From Calditrichia bacterium (GTDB lineage: Bacteria; Calditrichota; Calditrichia; Calditrichales; Calditrichaceae): a stretch of DNA of 5,564 nt. Below are positions 1 through 5,564 of the stretch, piece by piece. The stretch covers positions 1 through 5,564 of the forward strand of contig JALWEA010000048.1 in the NCBI GenBank assembly GCA_027039465.1. Direction: 5' to 3'. The notes under the pieces were generated by a model that ran no database searches, was not told the DNA's origin, and saw only the letters and a program-made list of their open reading frames with translations. Every line of letters starts with the position of its first letter. Position 1 is the first letter of the stretch. The position numbers and the translations under genes are program-made.

Positions 1-69
1 GTGCCCGAATCTTTCAATGTATTAATTCGGGAATTGCAGGGATTGGCGCTTAAAGTTCGCCTTGAATAG
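1..69 (+). CDS. rpoB: RNA polymerase beta subunit, C-terminal end (5' truncated)
   Basis: The window opens in frame inside a gene whose last 22 residues read VPESFNVLIRELQGLALKVR followed by LE and a TAG stop at 67-69. The PESFNVL-(K/R)EL-Q-L pattern is the well-known C-terminus of the beta subunit; E. coli has a closely similar PESFNVLLKEI stretch near its end. This part of beta packs against beta' in the core enzyme. The fragment is too short to say more about domains or rifampicin-site residues, which lie upstream of the window. Its position directly before rpoC, in the same direction, is the canonical order. The stop codon touches the first base pairs of a small inverted repeat (69-94). 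Identification rests on the motif plus the neighbour. Confidence 0.95.
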   Translation: MPESFNVLIRELQGLALKVRLE

Positions 70-94
70 GCAAAATATGCCTTGAAATTTTGCC
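69..94 (+). repeat. Inverted repeat at the rpoB stop codon
   Basis: GGCAAAAT (69-76) is perfectly complementary to ATTTTGCC (87-94), giving an 8-bp stem with a 10-base loop. The first G of the stem is the last base of the rpoB TAG stop. Its last three bases (92-94, GCC) are also the first three bases of the 5' arm of the next hairpin (92-125), so the two full stems cannot form together. A ribosome terminating on rpoB would cover the 5' arm. The pairing is seen directly; any regulatory role is inferred. Confidence 0.5.
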
Positions 95-133
95 TCTCGT
101 GCCGTTAAATCATGGAACGAGAGGCTTTATTTT
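92..133 (+). terminator. Terminator-like hairpin between rpoB and rpoC
   Basis: GCCTCTCGT (92-100) pairs perfectly with ACGAGAGGC (117-125), a 9-bp stem with six G-C pairs. After a G-A mismatch it can be extended inward by C102-G115, C103-G114 and a G-T wobble, leaving an 8-base loop. The stem is followed at once by TTTATTTT (126-133). This is the form of a factor-independent terminator. Because rpoC follows in the same operon direction, it would act as an attenuator giving partial read-through, or could instead be an mRNA processing or stabilising hairpin. The structure is read directly from the sequence; the function is inferred. Confidence 0.55.
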
Positions 134-135
134 GC

Positions 136-179
136 TTTTAAACCGACGGGTTTTTGATTGAAAGCCATCGGGTTTAAAA
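136..179 (+). repeat. Long imperfect hairpin in the rpoC 5' leader
   Basis: TTTTAAA (136-142) pairs with TTTAAAA (173-179). After a bulged G172 the pairing continues with CCGA (143-146) against TCGG (168-171), then GG (148-149) with CC (165-166) and TTT (151-153) with AAA (161-163), separated by single mismatches, leaving a short loop TTGATTG. An alternative small hairpin AAACC-GACG-GGTTT (140-153) uses the same bases, and CCGACGGGTTT (143-153) is nearly repeated as CCATCGGGTTT (165-175). The hairpin ends 14 bases before the rpoC Shine-Dalgarno sequence and is not followed by a T tract, so it is not a terminator. Possible roles are translational control or mRNA stability; neither is shown. 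Confidence 0.45.
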
Positions 180-193
180 TAGAAGATTAGAAT

Positions 194-208
194 AGGAGTG
201 TAATCTTG
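194..208 (+). promoter_or_regulatory. rpoC ribosome binding site with TTG start
   Basis: AGGAG (194-198) lies seven bases before the TTG at 206-208. This is a good Shine-Dalgarno match at the normal distance and decides the start, since no in-frame ATG or GTG exists near the expected beta' N-terminus. The GTG at 198-200 is in another frame. Confidence 0.85.
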
Positions 209-3200
209 AACATTCGTAGAGGTCCAAATAAGTTTCATAAAATTATCATTAGCTTGGCTTCGCCCAATGATATTTTGGAGCAATCCTATGGCGAGGTTAC
301 CAAGCCGGAGACGATCAATTATCGCTCCTTTAAGCCTGAAAAAGACGGGCTTTTTTGCGAAAAGATTTTTGGGCCGGTTAAGGATTATGAGTGTCATTGC
401 GGAAAATACAAACGAATTCGCTATAAGGGCATTATTTGTGATCGTTGCGGTGTGGAAGTTACGCAGAAGAAGGTACGCCGCGAACGGATGGGACATATTT
501 CTTTAGCCGTCCCGGTCGTTCACATCTGGTTCTACAAATCATTGCCTTCAAAAATCGGCTATTTGCTGAATATGTCGCCGAAAGACCTGGAAAAGGTCAT
601 CTATTATGAAAATTACATTGTCATTAATCCGGGCAAGAGCAATTTAAAATTCAAACAGCTTATTAATGAAGAAGAATATTTTAATCAGTTGGATGCGCAC
701 GGCGAGATGAATGAAGAATACGCCGATGATGATCCCAACAAATTCGTGGCTAAAATCGGCGGCGAAGCCATTCATCATTTGTTGAAAATGCTCAACGTTG
801 AAGAATTGGCCGTTGAATTGCGCAAGATTATTAAAACGGAAACTTCGGAGCAGAAAAAACAGGACGCTCTGAAACGCCTGAAAGTGGTTGAAGCGTTCCG
901 TACGCGTGAAAAGAATCTGGAATATCGCAACAAACCCGAATGGATGGTTTTGGATGTTATTCCGGTTATTCCGCCCGAACTGCGTCCGTTGGTACCGTTG
1001 GAAGGCGGCCGCTTTGCCACTAGTGATTTGAACGATTTGTATCGTCGTGTTATTATCCGCAATAACCGCTTGAAAAAATTGTTGGAAATCCGCGCACCGG
1101 AAGTAATTTTGCGTAATGAAAAACGCATGCTTCAGGAAGCGGTGGATTCTTTATTCGATAATTCCAAACGTACGACGGCCATGCGTTCCGACGGCGATCG
1201 TCCCTTGAAATCACTTTCCGATATGTTGAAAGGAAAACAAGGACGTTTCCGCCAGAACTTGCTGGGTAAACGTGTGGATTATTCCGGTCGTTCGGTTATT
1301 GTGGTCGGCCCGGAATTGAAATTGCATGAATGCGGTTTGCCCAAAGAAATGGCTATCGAGCTGTTCAAACCGTTCATTATTCGCAAATTGGTGGAACGCC
1401 GCTTTGTGAAAACGGTGAAAAGCGCCAAGAAATTGGTGGAACGCAAAGGACCGGAAGTTTGGGATATTTTGGAAGAGATCATCGACGATCATCCCGTAAT
1501 GCTGAACCGTGCACCGACGTTGCACCGTTTGGGTATTCAGGCTTTTCAGCCGGTTTTGATTGAGGGTAAAGCCATTCAAATTCACCCGCTGGTTTGTGCG
1601 GCGTTTAATGCCGACTTTGACGGTGACCAAATGGCTGTGCACATTCCGCTTTCGTATGAAGCGCAGGTGGAAACAAAACTGTTGATGCTTTCCAGCCATA
1701 ATATTTTGTCACCTTCCAGCGGTGTACCGATTGCCGTGCCGAGTCAGGATATTGTTTTGGGCTGCTACTATTTGACCAAACATGCCCCGGACAGTTTGGG
1801 AGAAGGCATGGTATTCTCTTCCCCGCAGGAAGCCGTGATCGCTTACAATAACGGTAAGGTGAATTTGCATGCGGGCATTAAGGTACGTATTAACGGCGAG
1901 TTGATCGAAACGACCATGGGCCGTGTGATTTTTAACCAAATCGTACCCGAAGAGATCGGCTTTATTAATGAATTATTGTCGAAAAAGACCATTTCCAATA
2001 TTATCGGTGTTATTTACCGCAAATTAGGTAATAAGGTAACGGCGGAATTCCTGGATAATCTGAAAGCGCTCGGCTTTTCGTACGCAACGCGTTCCGGTTC
2101 TTCCATCGGCTTATACGATATTGTTATTGCGCCGGAAAAGGAAATGTTCGTTAAGGCCGCACAGGAAGAAGTGGATCAGATTCAGGAACTGTACGAACAG
2201 GGTATTATTACCGACGGTGAACGCTACAATAAGATTATTGATATTTGGACAAAAGTAACGGCTGATGTGGCGGAAGCCATGTTCCGTCGCTTGAGCAAAG
2301 ATAAAAACGGATTTAATCCGTTGTACATGATGTCCGATTCGGGCGCTCGTGGTAGTAAAGAGCAAATTCGCCAGTTGGCCGGTATGCGCGGTTTGATGGC
2401 CAAGCCGCAAAAATCGTTAACCGGTCAAACGGGTGAAATCATCGAAAACCCGATTACGGCTAACTTTTTCGAAGGCCTTTCGGTGATCGAGTACTTTATC
2501 TCCACGCACGGTGCGCGTAAAGGTTTGGCCGATACGGCTCTTAAAACGGCCGATGCCGGTTATCTGACCCGTCGTCTGGTGGATGTTGCCCAGGATGTGA
2601 TCGTTTCCGAAGTGGATTGCGGTACCATCATGGGGCAGGATATTACGGACTTGAAAGAGGGCGAAGAAATTATTGAACCCTTGGCCGACCGTGTGCTCGG
2701 ACGTGTGGCTGCGGAAGATATTGTCGACCCGGTCACCAAAGAAGTGATCGCCAAACGCGGTGATTTGATCGACGAGGCGATTGCCGAAAAGATCAATGCT
2801 TCTTCGTTGGAAGTGGTACGCGTACGCACCGAGCTGACCTGTGAATCCAAGTACGGCGTTTGCGCCATGTGCTACGGCCGTAACATGGCTACCGGTGATC
2901 TGGTTGAAGTCGGTGAAGCGGTGGGTGTTATGGCGGCACAAAGTATCGGTGAACCCGGTACTCAGTTAACGTTGCGTACTTTCCACATCGGTGGTACGGC
3001 TTCGCGTATTGCTTCGGAATCGGATATTACGACCAAAGCCGAAGGCAAAGTGAAGTTCATTAACATCCGTACGGTTCTAAATAAGGATAATGAACCGGTA
3101 GTAACGGGTCGTAACGGAAAAATTGAAATCATCGATCCGGAAGACAATCGGGTACTGGCCACCTACAATGTGCCTTACGGTTCCACCTTAAAGGTTAAGG

Positions 3201-4510
3201 ACGGCCAGACGGTTAAGAAGATGGATATCCTGTTCAATACCGACCCGTACTCTTCGGTGATTATCACGGAAAACTCCGGTCGTGTTCAGTTTGAGGATAT
3301 TATTGAAAATGTAACCTTCCGCGAGGAATTGGATGAGCAGACCGGTCGTAAGCAGCGCGTAATCGTGGAATCGAAGAATAAAAACCTGAACCCGCATATT
3401 TTCATCGTTGATGAAAACGGGAATAAGGTCAACCAATACTTTGTTCCGGTAAAAGCCTTTTTGCAGGTTAACAACGGTGATGAAGTTCATGCCGGTGACG
3501 TATTGGTGAAGATTCCTCGTGAAATCGGTAAAACGCGTGATATTACCGGCGGTTTGCCGCGTGTTGCCGAATTGTTCGAAGCGCGCCAGCCCAAAGAAAA
3601 AGCGGTGGTTAGCGAAATCGACGGTTACGTTAAATTCGGAAGCATTAAACGCGGTATTCGCGAAATCATTATCGAATCGGAACTGGAAACCAAGAAGTAC
3701 AACATTCCGCACGGAATGCACATTCTTGTTCACGAAAATGATTTTGTCCGCGCCGGTGAACGTTTGACCGACGGAGCCATTGCACCGAACGACATCTTGC
3801 GCATCCAGGGCCCGGCCAAAGTGCAGGAATATCTGGTGAATGAGATTCAGGAAGTGTACCGTTTGCAGGGTGTGAAAATCAACGACAAGCACATCGGTAT
3901 TATCGTACGCCAGATGTTGAAGAAGGTGCGTGTGGACGATCCTGGCGATACGAATTTCTTGCCGGGCGATCAGGTTTACAAATACGATTTCTTCGAAGAA
4001 AACGCCAAGATTGCCAATAAATTGGTGGTGACGGATCCCGGTGACAGTTTATTCCGCGAAGGTTCGATTACGGACAAGAAAACGGTTGAGCTGATCAATA
4101 AGGATTTGCGTAAAGCCAAGAAGAAACCGGTTAAGTTCCGTAAGGCGCAACCGGCTACCTTCAGCCCGATTCTGTTGGGTATTACGCAGGCCGCTTTGAC
4201 CACCAAGAGTTTTGTTTCGGCCGCTTCTTTCCAGGAAACAACACAAGTCCTGACGGACGCCGCAGTGGCCGGCAAAGAAGACGAACTGATCGGTCTGAAA
4301 GAAAACGTAATTATGGGCCATCTGATTCCGGCCGGAACCGGCTTGCGCAAGTATGATGAAGGCTTGCTGGAAGTTGAAGACGAGGAAGAAGAAATTCCGG
4401 AAGAAAAAGAGGTGAAACCTATCGAAGTTCCCGAGTTTATTCCCAAGGAGAATAAGGACGAAGGGGAACAAAAAGATAGCGTTTCGGAAGAAGAAAAAGC
4501 GGAAAAATAA
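206..4510 (+). CDS. rpoC: DNA-directed RNA polymerase beta' subunit
   Basis: This is the catalytic clamp subunit of the core RNA polymerase, which joins NTPs on a DNA template together with beta, alpha and omega. It has 1434 residues, slightly longer than E. coli beta' (1407). Visible in order: the clamp zinc site C63, C65, C78, C81; switch 2 region around GKRVDYSGRS (354-363); MLNRAPTLHRLGIQAF from 432; the active-site motif NADFDGDQMAVH with Mg-binding D470, D472 and D474; the bridge helix region, about 760-797; the second zinc site C805, C879, C886, C889; the trigger loop QLTLRTFHIGG with catalytic-type H927, resuming at DITGGLPRV (1112 on). About 175 residues separate the two trigger-loop halves, the position of the SI3 insertion of E. 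coli. Switch 1 lies near 1321-1341, then the conserved C-terminal FQETTQVL and LIPAGTG (1373-1379). A 46-residue highly acidic tail (1389-1434) follows. The frame is intact and all key residues are present. It probably shares a transcript with rpoB, across a hairpin-rich 136-base spacer. Confidence 0.99.
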   Translation: MNIRRGPNKFHKIIISLASPNDILEQSYGEVTKPETINYRSFKPEKDGLFCEKIFGPVKDYECHCGKYKRIRYKGIICDRCGVEVTQKKVRRERMGHISLAVPVVHIWFYKSLPSKIGYLLNMSPKDLEKVIYYENYIVINPGKSNLKFKQLINEEEYFNQLDAHGEMNEEYADDDPNKFVAKIGGEAIHHLLKMLNVEELAVELRKIIKTETSEQKKQDALKRLKVVEAFRTREKNLEYRNKPEWMVLDVIPVIPPELRPLVPLEGGRFATSDLNDLYRRVIIRNNRLKKLLEIRAPEVILRNEKRMLQEAVDSLFDNSKRTTAMRSDGDRPLKSLSDMLKGKQGRFRQNLLGKRVDYSGRSVIVVGPELKLHECGLPKEMAIELFKPFIIRKLVERRFVKTVKSAKKLVERKGPEVWDILEEIIDDHPVMLNRAPTLHRLGIQAFQPVLIEGKAIQIHPLVCAAFNADFDGDQMAVHIPLSYEAQVETKLLMLSSHNILSPSSGVPIAVPSQDIVLGCYYLTKHAPDSLGEGMVFSSPQEAVIAYNNGKVNLHAGIKVRINGELIETTMGRVIFNQIVPEEIGFINELLSKKTISNIIGVIYRKLGNKVTAEFLDNLKALGFSYATRSGSSIGLYDIVIAPEKEMFVKAAQEEVDQIQELYEQGIITDGERYNKIIDIWTKVTADVAEAMFRRLSKDKNGFNPLYMMSDSGARGSKEQIRQLAGMRGLMAKPQKSLTGQTGEIIENPITANFFEGLSVIEYFISTHGARKGLADTALKTADAGYLTRRLVDVAQDVIVSEVDCGTIMGQDITDLKEGEEIIEPLADRVLGRVAAEDIVDPVTKEVIAKRGDLIDEAIAEKINASSLEVVRVRTELTCESKYGVCAMCYGRNMATGDLVEVGEAVGVMAAQSIGEPGTQLTLRTFHIGGTASRIASESDITTKAEGKVKFINIRTVLNKDNEPVVTGRNGKIEIIDPEDNRVLATYNVPYGSTLKVKDGQTVKKMDILFNTDPYSSVIITENSGRVQFEDIIENVTFREELDEQTGRKQRVIVESKNKNLNPHIFIVDENGNKVNQYFVPVKAFLQVNNGDEVHAGDVLVKIPREIGKTRDITGGLPRVAELFEARQPKEKAVVSEIDGYVKFGSIKRGIREIIIESELETKKYNIPHGMHILVHENDFVRAGERLTDGAIAPNDILRIQGPAKVQEYLVNEIQEVYRLQGVKINDKHIGIIVRQMLKKVRVDDPGDTNFLPGDQVYKYDFFEENAKIANKLVVTDPGDSLFREGSITDKKTVELINKDLRKAKKKPVKFRKAQPATFSPILLGITQAALTTKSFVSAASFQETTQVLTDAAVAGKEDELIGLKENVIMGHLIPAGTGLRKYDEGLLEVEDEEEEIPEEKEVKPIEVPEFIPKENKDEGEQKDSVSEEEKAEK

Positions 4511-4570
4511 GTTTGCTATCAAATTAAAAAACTATTAAATTACGAATCTGTAACTTTTTTGGAGGATGTC
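4511..4570 (+). other. AT-rich spacer between rpoC and rpsL
   Basis: This 60-base spacer is strongly AT-rich and ends in the rpsL Shine-Dalgarno region. I see no GC-rich stem followed by a T tract, so there is no evident terminator, and rpsL may be read from the rpoBC transcript. Weak promoter-like hexamers (TTGCTA at 4513-4518, TTAAAT at 4535-4540, 16 bases apart) are present but are of a kind expected by chance in such composition. Confidence 0.5.
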
Positions 4571-4573
4571 TTG
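4561..4573 (+). promoter_or_regulatory. rpsL ribosome binding site with TTG start
   Basis: GGAGG (4561-4565) is a near-perfect Shine-Dalgarno core, five bases before the TTG at 4571-4573. A further in-frame TTG at 4559 overlaps this site and has no binding site of its own, so 4571 is the start; it gives the family-typical N-terminus MPTINQLVRKGR. Confidence 0.88.
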
Positions 4574-4945
4574 CCAACGATCAATCAATTGGTTCGTAAG
4601 GGACGCAAAGTAGTTGAGAAAAAGACGAAGGCACCGGCGTTAACAGGGTGCCCGCAACGAAGAGGGGTTTGTACGCGTGTGTACACAACAACCCCTAAAA
4701 AACCGAATTCAGCATTGCGCAAGGTTGCTCGTGTTCGTTTGACAAACGGGTTTGAAGTTACGGCTTACATCCCGGGTGAAGGACACAATCTTCAGGAGCA
4801 CTCTATTGTATTGATCAGGGGCGGTCGTGTTAAGGACTTGCCCGGTGTGCGCTACCACATCGTTCGTGGTACGCTCGATACAAGCGGAGTTGAAGATCGT
4901 AAACAAGGAAGATCTAAATACGGAACTAAGAAGCCTAAAAATTAA
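4571..4945 (+). CDS. rpsL: 30S ribosomal protein S12
   Basis: S12 sits at the decoding centre of the 30S subunit, next to 16S rRNA helices 18, 27 and 44, and helps control tRNA selection accuracy. From the TTG at 4571 the product is 124 residues, the same length as E. coli S12. It starts MPTINQLVRKGR and carries the invariant loops CPQRRGVCTRVYTTTPKKPN (27-46), GEGHNLQEHS (69-78) and GGRVKDLPGVRYH (84-96). The two positions where streptomycin resistance mutations are classically found, K43 and K88 in this numbering, are both the unmutated lysine. D89 in the KDLPG loop is the residue methylthiolated by RimO in E. coli; the motif is intact, but nothing here shows whether the organism has that enzyme. 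The C-terminus is basic (RKQGRSKYGTKKPKN). It is followed after 20 bases by rpsG, the standard str operon order. Confidence 0.98.
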   Translation: MPTINQLVRKGRKVVEKKTKAPALTGCPQRRGVCTRVYTTTPKKPNSALRKVARVRLTNGFEVTAYIPGEGHNLQEHSIVLIRGGRVKDLPGVRYHIVRGTLDTSGVEDRKQGRSKYGTKKPKN

Positions 4946-4956
4946 CAGGTTTATTT

Positions 4957-4968
4957 GGAGAGAAAATG
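4957..4968 (+). promoter_or_regulatory. rpsG ribosome binding site
   Basis: GGAGAG (4957-4962) precedes the ATG at 4966. Counted from GGAG (4957-4960), the spacing is five bases. It occupies most of the 20-base spacer after the rpsL stop, which suggests coupled translation of S12 and S7. Confidence 0.8.
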
Positions 4969-5433
4969 CGTAGAAGAAGGCCGCCAAAACGGACTATTTT
5001 ACCGGATCCTAAATACAAAGACATTGTTGTTGCAAAGTTCATTAACAATTTAATGTATGATGGTAAAAAAAGTGTCGCCGAAAAAACATTTTATTCGGCT
5101 CTGGATCTGGTGCAAAAACGGTTAAAAAAAGATCCTTTGGAAGTATTTAAGCAAGCGATGGAAAACGTGGCTCCTATTTTGGAAGTCCGTTCCCGTCGTG
5201 TGGGTGGTGCCACCTATCAGGTGCCGGTGGAAGTTCGCGCTTCACGGCGTCAGGCGCTGGCCATCCGCTGGTTGATTAACTACTCAAGAGCGCGCAGTGA
5301 GCGCACAATGGCTGAGAAATTGGCTAACGAACTGATAGCTGCCTACAAGAACGAAGGCGCATCGGTTAAGAAACGTGAAGATACTCATAAAATGGCTGAG
5401 GCGAACAAAGCGTTCGCACATTTCAGGTGGTAG
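4966..5433 (+). CDS. rpsG: 30S ribosomal protein S7
   Basis: S7 is a primary 16S rRNA-binding protein that nucleates assembly of the 30S head and lies near the E site and mRNA exit. The product has 155 residues, the usual length for bacterial S7. It begins with the basic MRRRRPPKR segment and contains DPKYKDIVVAKFINNLMYDG (14-33), the conserved RRVGGATYQVPVEV (77-90) that covers the rRNA-contacting beta hairpin, and RRQALAIRWL (94-103). It ends with the typical HKMAEANKAFAHFRW. In E. coli S7 is also the feedback repressor of the str operon, acting at the rpsL-rpsG junction; here that junction is only 20 bases and leaves little room for an equivalent structure. The TAG stop overlaps the AGGAG that precedes fusA. 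Confidence 0.98.
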   Translation: MRRRRPPKRTILPDPKYKDIVVAKFINNLMYDGKKSVAEKTFYSALDLVQKRLKKDPLEVFKQAMENVAPILEVRSRRVGGATYQVPVEVRASRRQALAIRWLINYSRARSERTMAEKLANELIAAYKNEGASVKKREDTHKMAEANKAFAHFRW

Positions 5434-5451
5434 GAGTGATTTCCCGAAATG
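5432..5451 (+). promoter_or_regulatory. fusA ribosome binding site overlapping the rpsG stop
   Basis: AGGAG (5432-5436) shares two bases with the rpsG TAG stop (5431-5433) and is the only purine-rich match before the fusA ATG (5449). The spacing of 12 bases is longer than at the other genes here, so initiation may depend partly on ribosomes finishing rpsG (inference). Confidence 0.6.
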
Positions 5452-5564
5452 GCTAAAAAAGCAATTGATAAATCTAAAATACGAAACATCGGGATTATGG
5501 CGCATATCGACGCGGGTAAAACCACGACGACGGAGCGCATTCTGTTCTATTCCGGCCGTGTGCA
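5449..5564 (+). CDS. fusA: Elongation factor G, N-terminal part (3' truncated by window)
   Basis: EF-G is the cytoplasmic GTPase that drives translocation of tRNA and mRNA on the ribosome and helps recycle ribosomes. Only the first 38 residues and two bases are in the window. They begin MAKKAIDKSKIRNIGIMAHI and contain the G1 P-loop AHIDAGKTT (18-26) with the nucleotide-binding lysine K24, followed by TTERILFYSGRV, which leads into the switch I region. This is the EF-G pattern (EF-Tu has GHVDHGKTT). Position directly after rpsG is the standard str operon order. The ATG at 5449 gives the usual short basic N-terminal extension. Many FCB bacteria carry more than one EF-G paralogue; the operon position argues for the main housekeeping copy, but the fragment alone cannot prove it. 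Confidence 0.95.
   Translation, partial: MAKKAIDKSKIRNIGIMAHIDAGKTTTTERILFYSGRV

Noticed and set aside
112..141. Nine-codon mini-ORF (MEREALFCF) overlapping the terminator-like hairpin, a possible leader peptide
   Set aside because: There is no Shine-Dalgarno sequence upstream of its ATG, the length is trivial, and it has no run of regulatory codons.
154..180. Possible promoter for rpoC (TTGATT at 154-159, TAAAAT at 175-180)
   Set aside because: The -10 match is fair but the spacing is only 15 bases, the -35 is partial, and the bases are explained by the hairpin at 136-179. It is too weak to call without transcript start data.
110..496. Minus-strand open frame of 128 codons opposite the rpoB-rpoC spacer and the start of rpoC
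   Set aside because: Its sequence is unlike any family I know, and most of it lies opposite highly conserved rpoC codons. The other minus-strand frames in the window (for example 1211-1699, 2417-2941, 3188-3892, 4049-4522) are likewise shadows of rpoC, rpsL and rpsG.
4513..4540. Possible promoter for rpsL (TTGCTA and TTAAAT, 16 bases apart)
   Set aside because: Only four of six bases match in each hexamer, and such matches are common in AT-rich spacers.
4540..4553. Small dyad TTAC-GAATCT-GTAA before TTTTTT in the rpoC-rpsL spacer, considered as a terminator
   Set aside because: A four-pair stem with little GC is too weak, and the T run leads directly into the rpsL binding site.
4559..4570. 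Upstream in-frame TTG as an rpsL start giving a 128-residue protein
   Set aside because: That TTG overlaps the GGAGG site that serves the TTG at 4571, has no site of its own, and would add four residues (MEDV) before the universal PTINQLVRKG start.
5436..5456. GTG at 5436 as an alternative start after rpsG
   Set aside because: The frame ends in TAA after six codons, and the EF-G reading frame begins at the ATG at 5449.
1..5564. Mobile elements, CRISPR arrays, tRNA or rRNA genes, or a novel defence or metabolic system
   Set aside because: The window is almost completely filled by five conserved housekeeping genes in canonical order. I saw no transposase, spaced repeat array, tRNA-like fold or unexplained gene.

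Overview
The window is an ordinary bacterial housekeeping locus on the plus strand, the junction of the rif (rpoB-rpoC) and str (rpsL-rpsG-fusA) clusters. In order it holds the last 23 codons (stop included) of rpoB, a complete rpoC (RNA polymerase beta', 1434 aa), complete rpsL (S12, 124 aa) and rpsG (S7, 155 aa), and the first 38 codons of fusA (EF-G). All genes read in the same direction, and nothing on the minus strand looks like a real gene.

Organism (inference): the beta' N-terminal region (LASPNDILEQSYGEV, DYECHCGKYKRIRYKG) and the segment PQKSLTGQTGEIIENPI before the bridge helix resemble the FCB group (Bacteroidota, Chlorobiota, Ignavibacteria, Calditrichota and relatives). The clear Shine-Dalgarno sequences (AGGAG, GGAGG) and TTG starts fit classical Bacteroidia and Flavobacteriia less well, because those mostly lack strong Shine-Dalgarno sites. 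A deeper FCB lineage with moderate GC is my best guess; I cannot place it more precisely.

Layout: 1-69 rpoB end; 70-205 a 136-base spacer dense in inverted repeats, including a terminator-like hairpin and a long imperfect hairpin just upstream of the rpoC ribosome binding site; 206-4510 rpoC (TTG start); 4511-4570 an AT-rich 60-base spacer with a GGAGG site; 4571-4945 rpsL (TTG start); a 20-base spacer; 4966-5433 rpsG; a 15-base spacer; 5449 to the window end fusA.

The genes supply the catalytic core of transcription (beta and beta') and of translation (decoding-centre protein S12, 30S head protein S7, translocase EF-G). They are probably co-transcribed, with the rpoB-rpoC spacer as the most likely point of internal control. 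I found no undescribed system; the spacer architecture is the only part that calls for a closer look.
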